Assembly (NCBI RefSeq): GCF_937616625.2
Contig: NC_065570.1
Coordinates: 40,245,665-40,309,664 of the forward strand
Direction of reading: 5' to 3'
DNA length: 64,000 bases
From: Mercurialis annua
Taxonomy: Eukaryota; Streptophyta; Magnoliopsida; Malpighiales; Euphorbiaceae
Shown here: piece by piece, positions 1 through 12,581 of the stretch
Numbering within the stretch: position 1 is the stretch's first letter
Layout of the letters: each line of letters opens with the position of its first letter
Program-made: the position numbers and the translations under genes
The notes under the pieces: generated by a model
Seen by the model: only the letters and a program-made list of their open reading frames with translations
Database searches by the model: none
What the model was told of the DNA's origin: nothing

Positions 1-620
1 TGGTGCACGAACGTGCACCCTAACTCGCACCCACCTGCATATAAAACGTATTCGACCTAGGTATTTGACGTTTTTGAATGTTAAACTCTAAAAGACGAAT
101 TTTGGATCCGAGAATCATAAGCTTTGAGATTAGCTCAACGTTTTCGATAGTCAACGATAGCGGAAAATGTTAAGAACATTATACGATTCTCGAGTATGAG
201 AAACAGTATTCGTTAAGTCGTTTATACGACTAAAACTTATCGAATACGTAAATAAGAATAAGAATGGAACTAAAGCCTAGAACTTAAAAGTACTATACGT
301 CTAAAAACACGAGGTTAATATCTAATTCTTAAACATCAATTAATTTGTATCTGACATGTCAGCAAGTTGTGAGGACATCAGACGTGGAGTAGCAAGAGCA
401 TATCATTTCAATCGACCACGTCATAGATTGGATAGCGGTTTCTGTGAGTGGCACTTTACTTTTGTGTATTGTTATTTAAAAGTTATTAGTTTGATATATT
501 ATGAATAAACACATCGCATAGTACATGATTTGATATATCGCTTATATAATTGCTTTTATCGATTATCGTTTATCCTTATTATCGATTATTATATCGTTTG
601 TCAAATTATTATAGTTTTGA

Positions 621-685
621 AACCAGTGTGTGATCCGAGGAAACGTGCTACCTATTGGGCGTCAATAGGACTGTGTGATCACCGG
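621..685 (+). repeat. Conserved hairpin island of the gypsy LTRs
   Basis: About 65 bp that is much better conserved between the gypsy LTRs of this window than the surrounding LTR. It has GATCCGAGGAAACGTGCTA, then arms CCTATTG and CAATAGG (651-669) separated by five bases, then TGTGATCACCGG. Related copies are at about 14846-14900, 43175-43235, 56130-56185 and, inverted, 17155-17220. The role is unknown. Confidence 0.6.
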
Positions 686-814
686 TAAGTGTGTCAGTCT
701 AGTGTGTCTAGATTATTATCGTGTCATGAAACTATATCGAATATCGAATATCAAACATCGCTTATCGTATCGTATCGTATGGAAGTTGGAATATATATAT
801 CGAATGGGATACGA

Positions 815-943
815 GGTTTAACTCAGTTGAACTATCTCGGGACCCGTATCCTGTGGGTTTAACTCGGTTGAACTATCTCGGGACCCACACCTTGGGATTA
901 AGCGATGGTAGAGGTTTAACTCGGTTGAACTATCTTGGGACCC
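815..943 (+). repeat. Three-copy ACTCGGTTGAA motif in LTR G1
   Basis: Three 31-bp near-identical copies at 815-845, 856-886 and 913-943, each containing ACTCGGTTGAA (first copy with one change) followed by TATCTCGGGACCC or a one-base variant. Looser copies recur in the other gypsy LTRs at 14993-15110, 15205-15230 and 51440-51690. Confidence 0.7.
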
Positions 944-1694
944 TACCAAATGGATCGATCGAATTGATTATCATCGTTATGAATCGTATGTAAATTATAG
1001 ATCGTATCGAGTAGTGTGATTAGGGTTTCAATCGGATCTAATACTTGGATTATATAATAGCATGTCATAATATTTTAATATCAAATATTGATTTTTATTG
1101 ATATGTTTTATCTTATACGATGTTATGTTTAGCAATACTATTAGTAATGTGCCTACTCACTCAGTAATTTTCCAAATACTGACCCCTCACTTTTGATGTC
1201 TTTCAGGTACTTAGAGTGTGGACTTAGATAGAAGCCAATTTTGGAATCCAGAATTCAGCTATGTATGTATAGTCCTCTGACTTATGTGAGTGATGCAGTA
1301 GTGGTCCAGTGTTGACAGAGTCATAGCCTAGACAGCGGTACATTTTGATTGTACATATTACTTGCTGTCTTGTTTATATCTTTTTGGTATGCTATGTACG
1401 ATATATGTTATTCACGGCACCAGATAACGGTGATATGTTTAATACGCTAACTTATGTATATAGTACCGCGAGGCCAGTTTGTACTAGGTACGGTAACTAG
1501 AGCCCGCAAGGTTTTTAAACAGTTAGTGTAAATAATTGATTCTATGTTATATATGTATATTTGCTTCCGTTGTTTGATATTAATTGTTTATTATTTGCAA
1601 AAAATTGATAGTGGTTTTAGGCTTGCTACGGGTTCCGGAGCTACAACTCCCGTTTCCTAGCGCCGGTGTCGGCTCAATATTTTGGGTCGTGACA

Positions 1695-4039
1695 TAATCA
1701 AACCCTTCCAAATGTAGAAATCAAGTTTGGAGGCTAAGAGGACAAGGGAAATCGTTTGAGGGTATTGATTCTCGCACAAAATGAAAAATCTGCGTTTCTA
1801 AAAGCTCTCAACAATGACGATCGTCACAAATTAGTAAGGATCATAAATTTCATAGTGACGATCATCACTCAGGTATTCACTCAAGTCGTCATCAACATTT
1901 GTAACGTATTTCACAAAAGTGACGATTGTCGTTCAAAAAGTGACAATAAACCCCCTTGCGCAACTCCAAAACTTAAATAAAACCCATTAAATGAGCAACA
2001 TGAATCAACCAAAAAATATATCAGGCCCGTAATATACCAAGGTTTAGGCATAAGGAACACATAAGTCAACAATTAAAACACGATTTGAATACTCAAGCCG
2101 CAAAACATATCAGAAATGCGATGAAAACCCAAAGGAAAAATTACAAGGTGCTGATATAATTTTAGTATATTGTTAGTTTAATTTTTATTATACGATGTGG
2201 TGTAATGTTGGTATGATTTTTATTTAATATTAATAAAATTTCAGTATGTTCTAATGTGTATACTCTTAGTATAATGTTGGTTTAATTTTATTATATATTT
2301 AATCCATTAGTATACTGACATTATACCAACAGTATACACAGTATTTTTGTAATTAGTTTTGATTATTTTTGATAGTTTTGTAAATATTTTTAAATCAACC
2401 TGGTATTTTTGGTTATGAAAAAAGTAAACGGGTATTTTTGTAATTATTTTCATGTTTTTTGGTAAATGATATAATTTCCTCTTTTTTTGTCATGGTAAAC
2501 ATTTCTTTTCTTTTGATGACGATGATTTTCAATCTTCTATATATTTTTGGTTTATTCATCCATTTTTTTACTTTTTTATTTTAATTTTATATTCATTTTA
2601 AATTTTATATTAATTTTGTTTTCGTTTCATCATTTTTATTGTTTATCAATTTTTTTGGATTAATATTAAATTTAATATCAATTTTAATTGTATTTATCAA
2701 TTAATTATCTTTAGAATTGATGGATTCTCATTATTGTTGGTGACTCTTCTTTTACCACATTAAATTATTCATAATGATTTGTCATTATTTTAAATTTGTC
2801 TAATTTGTGCATATAAAATGTCCAATAAAATATTATAGTTATAATTATTTTATATATATTCTATAATTGTTTTACGATTATTTTTGTATTCGTCTTTTGT
2901 ATCCAAAATGTATATGTTCTTAAATTATTGATTTTTGGCTTGCTTTAAGTCGTAATTTCTAATATGCCGTTAAAAATATGCCACTTTTTGTGTGAAAGTT
3001 TAGATCTGGTCTCTACCATTTTTTGTGGTTTTTTTTTTGCATATATTTATTATTCATAAAAAATGTTAGATGCATATTTGTTTTATGAAATGAGACATGT
3101 GAACTTTCATTATATTTTCATATTTTTTTATATAGTATTTTTATAATTTATTCTATTATAGATTAAATTTCATTTTACTAGATGCATTCATTTCACAACT
3201 AATAGATTAACCAGCTAATTAAAACTGATGTTGACTAAATTTAAACACCCAACTCTTTTTGTATGCGTCTTTTTGCTTCGTGTCATATCATTAGTTTGAG
3301 CATATGGACAATTTATTGTTTCATTAATTAGTTGTTAGCGGGAGAAACAACAACTTAAACCCTAGTTAGGGGCCACTAAACTGAAAGTCTAATGACCCAT
3401 ATCTAACAAAGTTTAATCAACAAACTTTGATTTTCCCCTCTATCTTTGACCTAACCAAACCATCAAATTTAAAATTTCTTAAATATAGGATTTTGCATAA
3501 AGGCAATACTAATCTATTAAGCGACATTATTTTAAGAGTAATTAATTAGATCATTCATAGTTGGTACAATGGCACACCTCTTGCAGTTACATAATATGAA
3601 TATTCTATTGTAACTTAATGTTTACATATATTATTTTCATTACAACGAATTTTAAATATTTCTTTTGGACCCCATTTGGATTTATGGTTTTTAGAATCAA
3701 TGATTTTATTAAATTTATGCATTTAAAATTAATGAAATGTAAAATTTATGAATTTATAAATTCCACTGTTTGAATGTATATAAAATCTAAAGATTTATAG
3801 GGATATATTTAAAATATTTAGATGTTAGCACAATTCATCATTTATATAGGCATATTTTTAATCCTAGTATGTTAATCATAATAAACTACTAAACTAAAAA
3901 TGTCAAGTTTAAGGACAAAATAAAATTAAATGGAAGTTCAGGGATCAAATAAATTAAAAACGTAGCTTATTTTGGTAAAAGGTACTTGAGGTGTCCTGAA
4001 GGGGTCCTTACTATGAGACGAAACTTTTAAAATTTTTCA
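1695..4039. other. AT-rich stretch without recognisable genes
   Basis: No supported gene. A short frame at 1756-1980 overlaps repeated GACGATCGTC-like motifs of the kind also seen at 49340-49450 and 61600-61830, so retroelement-derived sequence is likely at its left end. 2150-2350 contains AT-rich inverted segments around GTATACT. 3660-3790 has short inverted AAATTTATGAATT-like segments that could be an old MITE, but ends and target duplications are not clear. Confidence 0.5.
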
Positions 4040-4192
4040 TATTCGTACTAATCCCCACTCAATCTGGGTAGGTTCCTTGTTGAATGCAAAGTTCTAATTC
4101 CAAATTTTAAACGGATGTATACATGAGTACGGTTCGAATCCGCGATCTCATTTAAATTTGTAGAGCGCCTTACCAACTCAGTTACGCCTTAA
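4040..4192 (-). mobile_element. tRNA-derived SINE relic
   Basis: On the minus strand a tRNA-like head reads TAACTGAGTTGGTAAGGCG (plus 4166-4184), a good RNA polymerase III A box, followed about 25 bases later by GGATTCGAACC (plus 4131-4141), a good B box. There is no acceptor stem or cloverleaf, so it is not a functional tRNA gene. The order A box, B box, then an unrelated tail is the plan of plant tRNA-derived SINEs. The tail end near 4040 is estimated; no target duplication was resolved. Confidence 0.6.
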
Positions 4193-5029
4193 GACTTTAA
4201 AATAGATTAATCATACATGCATATTCGTATGATTGATATATATAGCTACACACATACATACATATAAAAAAACATATTTAAGTAATCCTATTAGGATACA
4301 AGCAAAAGTTGAATTTTTTTTCTTATATGTGCAATAATCGTAGTACCTACGCAAGAGATGACTTTACATATTTAATTTTTATTTTTTTATTTTAATACAT
4401 AAATATTTAAATTTATAAATTACTATATTTTGAGAATAGTCCCTACTCAATTATTTGATAGTATGCTATTTGTTTATTTGATTGGTCTTAAGTTTAATTG
4501 ATTATTATATGATTACACATGTTAATATTGAGAAAAGAATTTAAATGGTTATTGATAACTCTAAAAATGCACGTGTAATCAACTGAGCATATTTACAGAT
4601 AGCATTGTCACAAGAAAGCATGTTATGTTAGCCTGAAAACCATCATAATGGTAAAGTCAGCACATTATGCAAGAGATTAGAGGTAATCGATAAGTGTTTA
4701 AAGGTACATAAATGATTAACCTCTTCTCAGTGCTGGAATCAAGGTATTTATAACCTTGGGCGATGAGATAACTGCTGGTCGTGTCTTACCCATGTCTAGC
4801 GAGAATTTCAAAATATTCCCACGATCCCACCTCTAAGTGCATGTATGGATAACTCGCCTATACTTTAGTATTGCGTCACCTACAAAGGACTAGGCGGATC
4901 CTTGTCGGGTTCGCCTAGTGATAGGAGTATAAATATTCCTATTTTCTAGTTGTTATATAAGTTGATTTTTCTCATTTATCTATATTTTTGGAACATAAGT
5001 GCCTTATTATTGTGCTTCAGCTGTTCCAG
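4193..5029. other. Non-coding stretch, nothing recognised
   Basis: AT-rich to 4700, then a less AT-rich segment (4740-4930) that may belong to a decayed LTR. No frame, RNA gene or clear repeat boundary could be supported. Confidence 0.4.
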
Positions 5030-7045
5030 GGTCACATGAGAAATATCAAAGAGTTTTGGGCTTAATTGAAGCATTTTTAATGTTACCGAAGAAAACAAGC
5101 ATTGAAGCACAATTTTTGACTTGCAATTCTAACCTTACTTCATTAAGTGACGGTTTTAGGACCTTTAGAGACTTCTAATGGATTTATGGTCTTTATGTAA
5201 AATTAAGTAGTCATCCTAAGCTTATCATAGAGTCAAGAACCAACTCATTACTGAGATTTATTAAATTCTGAAGTCAGTACTTGAGCATGCCTCGCGATTG
5301 CAAGGATATCTTGACCCTGCTGCATTGATTTAACAATTTGGGATTCTTATAAGTTTCTAATTGATTTGTGTTATTTATAAAAAATAAAGTAGACATCCCA
5401 AGTGTTCCAAAGCATCAAGAACATATTCATTCCAAGGTTTCTAGAAGGATTTGTAGAATTTTGCAATTGGTGCTAGTGAATGAATTTTTGTTCTTGCAAA
5501 CCAAGCTCCAAATGAAGGGAGAGCAGGTCCAAGCCATGGTCTGGCCTGACAATGACTTTGTCAGGCCGGACCATGTGTCTAGAGAGCTCCCATTTGGGAG
5601 CCACAAAGGGGGGTTCGTCCGGACAACTCTTGGTCAGGCCGGACTACAACCTTTCTCTAGTTAAAAGTGATGTTTTTTTGTCCTCTCTTCCCCCTACACT
5701 TGAGAGAAAAATGGTCAATTTTTAAAAGAGATCTAATCCCAAGGATCTGAAGCTGTAAAAGGGATCCTTTAATAAACCTCCATCACCATCTACCTTTGAC
5801 TTTATTCTTCAATCATTTCTACAAACTCCATTGTTACTAGTTTAGGAAGCTTTAAATTTTCATTATCTTTTTGTATCCTCCATATTTGAAAGTTGAAAAA
5901 AATTATTGTGCATGCATATTTTCACTTGGGTACATTATTATGGATTGAAACTCCATTATTTTCTTAATCATCTCTTATTTTTTCAAGTTCACTTCAAAGG
6001 TAATGTCTAGCTAAATTTCTTTTATTGGGTTATCATAATTTATATTTAATGCTTGTTGTTGATGATTGTGCTTTTGGGTAGGGTTTTTATGTTGTTGATT
6101 TATGCCTAATGGTAGGAGTGAAGTCTTGACTTAATCCTTGATTTTGGTTGTTATATATGCCTATAGGGAGCTTATCTTTTAATTGATCTAATTAACAACA
6201 AACTAAAACCCAATTACATGAGAACGAGTTAGGAATTAGTTGCTTCTAGGGTTTGCCTAATAAGTGTTAATTGAATAGCTAATTGAGCTATTAAGGAAGT
6301 AAATTATGCTATTTGATGCTTTAGTTAGATTATTGACTCGAGAGAGTTTGATTTGATGCCTTAGAATAGCCCGAGCCTCAAACCTATCCTTCGTTCTTCC
6401 ACTGATAACATCTCATTAGCATATGTGTGTGTGTTGAGATTGTGATTATTGGTTTGTATTGGTTTATTGTGTTAATTTCTTGTGCTTGAATGTTGGCCTA
6501 TTGAACCTGGATACATGTGTTAGGACTTGACTCGAGAGAACAGTTTTTAATACGGATCTAGAAATGGACAAGTTAGCATTTAATTACATGAGAATAATTT
6601 AATTGTTGATTATTATAGGGGTAGCATAATAAGTGAAAGTTAGTTAATCAATTAAATTAGTGATAATAAGAGAGTGAGTTGACAAATTATTTAGTTAATT
6701 GAATTGAGCTTTAGTTGTGTCATTTGACTTGAGAGAGCTTACCATAGCGCTTTCAGATAGCCTGAACCATAAAAATAATATGTAAACCTCCTTTCATGAT
6801 TAAAATGCCACTTTGAATGATTTTCTCCCATCGCTTTAATTAAGTGTTTACAATCCGCATTTGTTTAGTCTAATTCTTGTTATTTGATTACTTTATATGC
6901 CATTTACTTTAGTTTTCCAAAACCAAACCTTTCAATTTCTATCCAAATTGAGGTTGACAAACATTGCTTTCTCTATGGGTTCGACAAAGTTGATAGTCCC
7001 TTTATTACTTGTTAACCGTATAAATAGTTCTTGATAACACTTGGT
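5030..7045 (+). repeat. Probable Athila/Tat-like gypsy LTR or leader
   Basis: The segment has the look of an Athila-type LTR: GGCCGGAC-type repeats at 5540-5650, a TTGACTCGAGAGAG motif repeated with variation (about 6335, 6528, 6724), the phrase AGCCCGAGCCTCAAA at 6370, and a terminal ATGGGTTCGACAAAG near 6976 followed by TTGTTAACCGTAT. These resemble plant Athila LTR ends; the assignment is from memory of the family. Neither TG/CA ends nor a target duplication could be fixed, so both coordinates are approximate. It contains an old internal duplication (6190-6380 versus 6570-6770). Confidence 0.4.
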
Positions 7046-7466
7046 ATAAAAATAGTTGGTAGCCGATGTTCCCCCAATTCTATTGAGCTAAAGACTCAAT
7101 TTTTTCTTTAGACATATTCGAATACTTATCCCCGTATGTCGTCTTTTGGGGGGCTACCGCTTCAGTTTCCTGTGGCTTCTTGCGTACACTTCGCATATCT
7201 CGAGGGCAGTTAATTGATCCAATGGTTCCAAATTCTTTAACCATTCTTCTTATATATTTCTCTATATATTTCTTCTTTCTTCTTCATTTTTCTTTTTGCA
7301 AATTCCCTCTGCTCTCACCTCAGCGCGATTATTCTCTTCTTCTTTGTCTTTCCTTCATTTTTCCTTCAACAAGTTAACTAGTAAATCTTCCATCCTCTTC
7401 TACTTTTATTATTTTCTTTTCCTAGTCATCGTTTTTATTTTGTGTATTTTAGTTAGTTTTTTTACT
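7046..7466. other. Leader-like stretch before the broken frame at 7467
   Basis: Pyrimidine-rich TTCTTCTTTC-type sequence, resembling a plant 5' UTR or intron, leads to the ATG at 7467. No promoter element could be fixed. Confidence 0.35.
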
Positions 7467-7854
7467 ATGGATGAATTGTCTGCTTCTTCCGAGTCCCATT
7501 CTTCTAACTTTAGTGGAGAGAGATATAAGATTGTGCTGGAGGTATTTAACGTCGAGGTTAATACCAAGCAGGGTGAGTCTCCCTTGGTAGTGTCTTAGTC
7601 AGATAATGATGTGGAAGTACCCGGTGACCTTCCTTCATTAATGAGTAAATCTATTCCTTTGCTGAAAAAAGTTGTTATTAAGCCGAAGAAAGTTAGGCGT
7701 AAGAGAGGCAAGCCTAAGGTTAAGGCAAAACTTGTTGTAAAGAAAACCCTGTATGAATTTCCTTGTATCCTAGATGATGAACATGTAGAAGGCGCTAGTG
7801 CCTTGTATGGGATTTCTGAGGAGTTTGAAATCAGGCACACCGGGCATGTATGCT
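7467..7854 (+). pseudogene. Broken N-terminal frame of unknown, probably transposon-related, protein
   Basis: One frame opens at ATG 7467 and runs to the junction with copia element 1, interrupted only by a TAG at 7596-7598. The N-terminus is Ser/Glu-rich; about residues 60-90 form a strongly basic Lys/Arg stretch (KKVRRKRGKPKVKAK), followed by a more ordinary segment ending EEFEIRHTGHV. The layout of a Ser-rich start, basic patch and then a folded part resembles the N-terminal part of plant proteins annotated as 'putative gypsy type transposon', but there is no diagnostic catalytic motif and that link is inference. The rest of the gene was cut away at 7855. A separate exon-like piece at 41287-41477 might be from the same kind of gene. 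Confidence 0.4.
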
Positions 7855-7898
7855 TTGGACCCCGCTAATACACCCCTTGGACCCCGCTGATACACCCC
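7855..7898 (+). repeat. 22-bp tandem duplication at the left edge of copia 1
   Basis: TTGGACCCCGCT followed by AATACACCCC or GATACACCCC occurs twice in a row (7855-7876 and 7877-7898). The sister element has this unit once (37362-37383). Confidence 0.85.
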
Positions 7899-8608
7899 AT
7901 TAAGGACCGTTATCCTTATAAGCCGGCGTGTTTTTGTCATGTATTTTATTTTAATACTTTAAATGATAAATTTTAAATATGATTTAAATTATCATGAATA
8001 ACATATTTATTTGATTGTTGTTAAATATGATTTAAAATAGTGAAATAATATGTTTTTAATGTTTATCTTATTGGTTATATGCTTTTCGTGATTATTTTAT
8101 ATGTGATAAGATAGGATAACTAAATAGGATAAATAATTAACCCTTATTTAATATTAAGTCTTCAATATACCTCCCACTGTAACAACACTTATCAAGACTT
8201 AAATTGCTATGTATAGGCTATGTCAAAGCATGATGTACAAAGTCATCTAAGTAAGATAAGTTGGATAAAAGTGATATCCATATGTTTGATTTGGTTAGAC
8301 TTAACTAGGTTATCAAAATAGTTTTGAACCTAGGGTATAAGATAGAATATCAAGATTACATGTGATGTTAATATTCTATGTTCAAGAATTGCATGAGATG
8401 TAATTGGTAAAGTGTTACCTACCTAAATCAACCACACTTAAAGTGATAAGCCAAAGCTTACTTGAAGTAGGGTGAAATATGGATCTTGTCCCACTATTAT
8501 TTGTCAATTGTTGAAATTATCATTAAGGGTTTTGAATTATGGATATATGTTATAGGAATTTTATTGTGCCTTTTATTAAATGCTACTTGTATATTTATTG
8601 TTGTAAAG

Positions 8609-11600
8609 ATGGCTATAAACACTACACATACTTTATCAATGCGATCAATCCTTGAGAAGGATAAGCTCAATGGCACTAACTTTTTGGACTGGTACAGAAA
8701 TCTAAGAATTGTTCTTAGGCAAGAAAGAAAGGAATATATCCTTGATCAACCCCTCCCTGAGGAACCAGCTCCTACTGCTACTAGAGCTCAAAGGGATGCT
8801 TATACGAAGCATCTCAACGACTCTACTGATGTCACTTGCATTATGCTTGGATGCATGGAGAATGAACTCCAAAAGAAAATGATGGAATTGGATGCGAACA
8901 CCATGATTACTGATCTCATGGAAATGTTCCAAGAGAGACAAAGAATTGAAAGGTTCAATACCATCAAGGATTTTCTTTCTTGCAAGTTGACTACTAGCGG
9001 CTCAGTTAGTCCTCATGTTTTGAAGATGAACGGTCATCCTGAACATTTGGACAGGCTCGGTCTCGCAATTGCCCAAGAGTTGGCTACAGACATTGTTCTC
9101 CAATCTTTGCCTGAGGCTTATTATGGTTTCATCATGAACTTCAATATGCATAATATGGAGAAGACCATCACAGAGTTGCATGAGATGCTTCAAACTGCTG
9201 AAAAGAACATCAAGAATGAGATTAAGGATGTTCTTATGGTCAACAAGGGAAAGGGTATGAAAAGGTCTGGTAAGGGCAAGGGAAAGGCTTCCAAGAAGTC
9301 TAAACCCAAGTCCAAGCCCAAGACCAAGGATGAACCCAAAGCAAAACCGCCAAAGGAAGGAACTTGCTTTTTCTGCAAGGAACCTGGACATTGGAAAAGG
9401 AATTGCAAGAAATATCTGGATGATCTGAAGAAGAACAAGGGTAGTGAGACTACCACTTCAGGTATTCATGTTATAGAAATTAATCTTTCTACTTCTTATT
9501 CATGGGTATTAGATACTGGATCTGGATCTCACATTTGTACTAATGTGCAGGGTCTCAAAAGCAGTAGAAGTTTGACAAAAGGCGAAGTGGACCTACGAGT
9601 TGGCAATGGAGCAAGAGTTGCTGCTTTAGCTGTAGGGACTTATGAGTTATCTTTTCCTAGTGGACTTATTTTATCTTTGAACAATTGTTATTATGTACCT
9701 ACCATGTGTAGGAATATTATTTCTATTTCTTGTTTGGACAAGGATGGTTTTGAATTTATTATTAGGAATAATAAATGCAGTATTTCGCATAATAACATTC
9801 TTTATGGATATGCTCCACACAGTAGTGGTCTTTATATTTTAAATGTTGAAGACACTAATGAAAAATCAATCTATAACATCAATGCTAAGAAGTTTAAGTT
9901 AAATGATTTAAACTCTACTTATCTCTGGCATTGTCGTTTAGGCCATATAAATGAGAAACGCATATCAAAACTTCAAAGAGATGGACTTTTGAATTCATTT
10001 GATTATGAAACATGTGAATCTTGTCTAGTGGGCAAAATGACAAAAACACCTTTTATTGGACAAAGTGAAAGAGCTAAAAACTTATTGGGCCTTATACATA
10101 CAGATGTATGTGGTCCATTAAGTACAAATGCTAGAGGTGGATTTCAGTACTTCATTACTTTTACTGATGATCTCAGAAGATATGGTTATGTTTATCTGAT
10201 GAAACATAAATCTGAATCTTTTGAAAAGTTCAAAATATTTAAGAATGAAGTACAAAATCAACTTGGTAAAAATATGAAAACACTAAGATCTGATCGAGGT
10301 GGTAAATATTTAAGCCAAGAATTTGTAGATCATCTAAGAGATTGTGGGATCGTTTCTCAATTGACTCCACCTGGAACACCACTATGGAATGGTGTGTCTG
10401 AACGGAGAAATCGAACTCTATTGGATATGGTTCGATAAATGATGAGTCAAACTGATCTTCCAATCTCATTTTGGGGTATGCTTTAGAAACCGCTGCATTC
10501 ATTTTGAATAGAGTTCCATCAAAGGCAGTTGAAAAGACACCATATGAGATATGGACTGGAAAAAATCCTAGTTTGTCTTTTCTTAAGATTTGGGGATGTC
10601 AAGCTTATGTGAAGCGACTAATTTCAGATAAATTAGCACCCATATATGACAAATGCCTTTTTGTAGAATATCCTAAGGAAACTAAAGGATATTACTTCTA
10701 CAATGCTTGTGAGAACAAAGTGTTTGTTGCTAGAAATGGTGTCTTTTTGGAAAGAGAATTTATTTCCAAAGGAACCAGTGGGAGTACAGTACAACTTGAA
10801 GAAATTCAAAAACAACAAAGTAGCATTGTACCAAGTATGGAACCTCAAAAGAATCAACAAGCAATTGCTGAACCAGTATAAGTACCACAAGGCCAAAGGA
10901 GGTCTGATAGGACACGTCATAATCCTATGAGATATGGATTTCTCATTACTGAGAACAATGATGTGATGATTGTGGATCAAGAAGAACCCACATCCTATCA
11001 AGAGGCCATAAATAGTCCTGACTCTGAAAAATGGCTCGAAGCCATGAGATCTGAAATGCAATCCATGTATGATAATCAAGTTTGGACCTTGATTGACCCA
11101 ACGGATGGTGTAAAAACCATTGGGTGAAAATGGGTCTTCAAAATGAAGGCTGACATGGATGGCAATGTGCATACCTATAAAGCAAGACTAGTTGCAAAAG
11201 GTTTCAGACAAATACATGGTATAGACTATGATGAAACCTTTTCACCAGTTGCTATGCTCAAATCCATTCGAATTCTTCTTGCCACAGCTGCATATTATGA
11301 CTATGAGATATGGCAAATGGATGTCAAAACAGCGTTTCTTAATGGAAACTTACTTGAGGATGTGTACATGACACAACCTGAGGGTTTTGCCAGTCCAGAG
11401 AATTCTGGAAAGGTTTGCAAGCTTCAAAAATCAATGTATGGATTAAAGCAAGCTTCTCGGAGTTGGAATCTTCGTTTTGATGAAGCAATCAAAGAGTTTG
11501 GATTCATCAAGAATGAAGATGAACCTTGTGTGTACAATAAGGTTAGTGGGAGCGCGATTGTTTTCTTAGTGCTTTATGTTGATGACATACTACTCATTGG

Positions 11601-12567
11601 AAACGACATTCCCATACTGCAAAATGTTAAATCATGGTTAGGGAAGTGTTTTTCAATGAAAGAATTGGGCGATGCTGCTTATATATTAGGCATCAAGATC
11701 TATAGAGATAGATCTAGAAGACTCATTGGCCTAAGTCAAAGCACTTATGTTGATAAGGTATTAAACAGGTTTAGTATGCAAGACTCCAAGAGAGGATTCT
11801 TGCCAATGTCACATGGAATCAGTCTCAGCAAGACTCAGTGTCCTAAGACACAAGATGAGCGAGACTGCATGACTAAGATTCCATATGCTTATGCTATTGG
11901 ATCTATCATGTATGCAATGTTGTGCACTCGACCTGATGTCTCGTATGCTTTGAGTACAACGAGTAGATACCAGTCAAATCCAGGTGAAAGTCACTGGGCA
12001 GCAGTTAAGAACATCCTGAAGTACTTGAGAAGAACCAAGGATGCATTCTTGCTATATGGTGGTCAGGAAGATGAGCTGATTGTAAAGGGTTACACATACG
12101 CTAGCTTCCAAACTGACATTGATGATTATAAATCCCAGTTAGGATATGTGTTTTCTTTGAATGAAGGTGCTTTCAGCTGGAAGAGCTCGAAGCAGGACAC
12201 CATTGCTGATTCTACAACAGAAGCTGAGTATATAGCTGCTTCAGACGCAGCTAAGGAGGCTGTTTGGATCAAGAAGTTCATAACTGGATTAGGAGTTGTT
12301 CCTAGTATATCCGATCCAGTGAACTTGTTATGTGATAACAATGGGGCCATAGCACAAGCAAAGGAGCCCAGATCACATCAGCGATCCAAACACATACTTA
12401 GACGTTATCATCTCATTCGAGAAATCATTGAGAGAGGAGACGTGAAGATATGCAGAGTTTCGACAAATGATAATGTTACTGATCCGCTAACTAAGGCTCT
12501 TCCACAACCTAAGCATGAGAGTCACACTAGGTCCATGGGAATTAGATTTAATGTAGATTGGGCCTAG
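8609..12567 (+). pseudogene. Copia 1 gag-pol polyprotein, inactivated
   Basis: Retrotransposon polyprotein in copia order. Gag from ATG 8609 (chosen over the upstream ATG 8486 because the alignment with element 2 and the start THTL...SILEKDKLNG begin there) with zinc knuckle CFFCKEPGHWKRNC at about 9366; protease motif WVLDTGSGSHIC near 9503; GAG-pre-integrase His/Cys cluster HCRLGH...CESC near 9930-10020; integrase with the three acidic residues in TDVCGP, SDRGG and NGVSERRN; reverse transcriptase with YVDDILL near 11577; RNase H through 12564. Lesions relative to element 2: stop at 10436-10438, one-base deletion near 10474, stops at 10879-10881 and 11125-11127. Each half remains readable, so the damage is recent, but no functional polyprotein can be made. 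Confidence 0.93.
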
Positions 12568-12570
12568 TGC

Positions 12571-12581
12571 AAGTGGGAGAT
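12571..12581 (+). other. Polypurine tract of copia 1
   Basis: AAGTGGGAGAT lies directly before the LTR start TGTTAG, as expected for the plus-strand primer of a copia element. Copia 3 has the same tract at 23609-23619 on the other strand. Confidence 0.85.

Larger units (their letters stand above)
1..1694 (+). repeat. Ty3/gypsy-type LTR G1, 3' part (5' end outside window)
   Basis: Ends with a roughly 75-bp block (GGCTTGCTACGGGTT ... GGGTCGTGACA) that recurs at 15880-15953, 44362-44436 and, inverted, at 16250 and 31526, so this is the 3' end of an LTR. It carries the family's other marks: a GTGCAC palindrome at the first bases, a hairpin island at 621-685 and a three-copy motif at 815-943. The bases after 1694 do not look like a tRNA primer-binding site, so it may be a solo LTR or a truncated element; its 5' end is not visible. 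No coding capacity. Confidence 0.8.

Noticed and set aside
1756..1980. 74-codon frame after LTR G1
   Set aside because: Built on GACGATCGTC-type repeats of retroelement origin, no recognisable domain or gene context.
4131..4190. Possible tRNA gene on the minus strand
   Set aside because: A and B boxes are present but no acceptor stem, anticodon arm or matching ends; better explained as a SINE head.
9002..9456. Minus-strand frames of 129 and 88 codons, with a twin at 38491-38880
   Set aside because: Shadows of the Lys-rich Gag tail on the other strand.
10633..11172. 179-codon minus-strand frame, with a twin at 40132-40671
   Set aside because: Shadow of the copia reverse transcriptase region; its conservation follows from the plus-strand gene.
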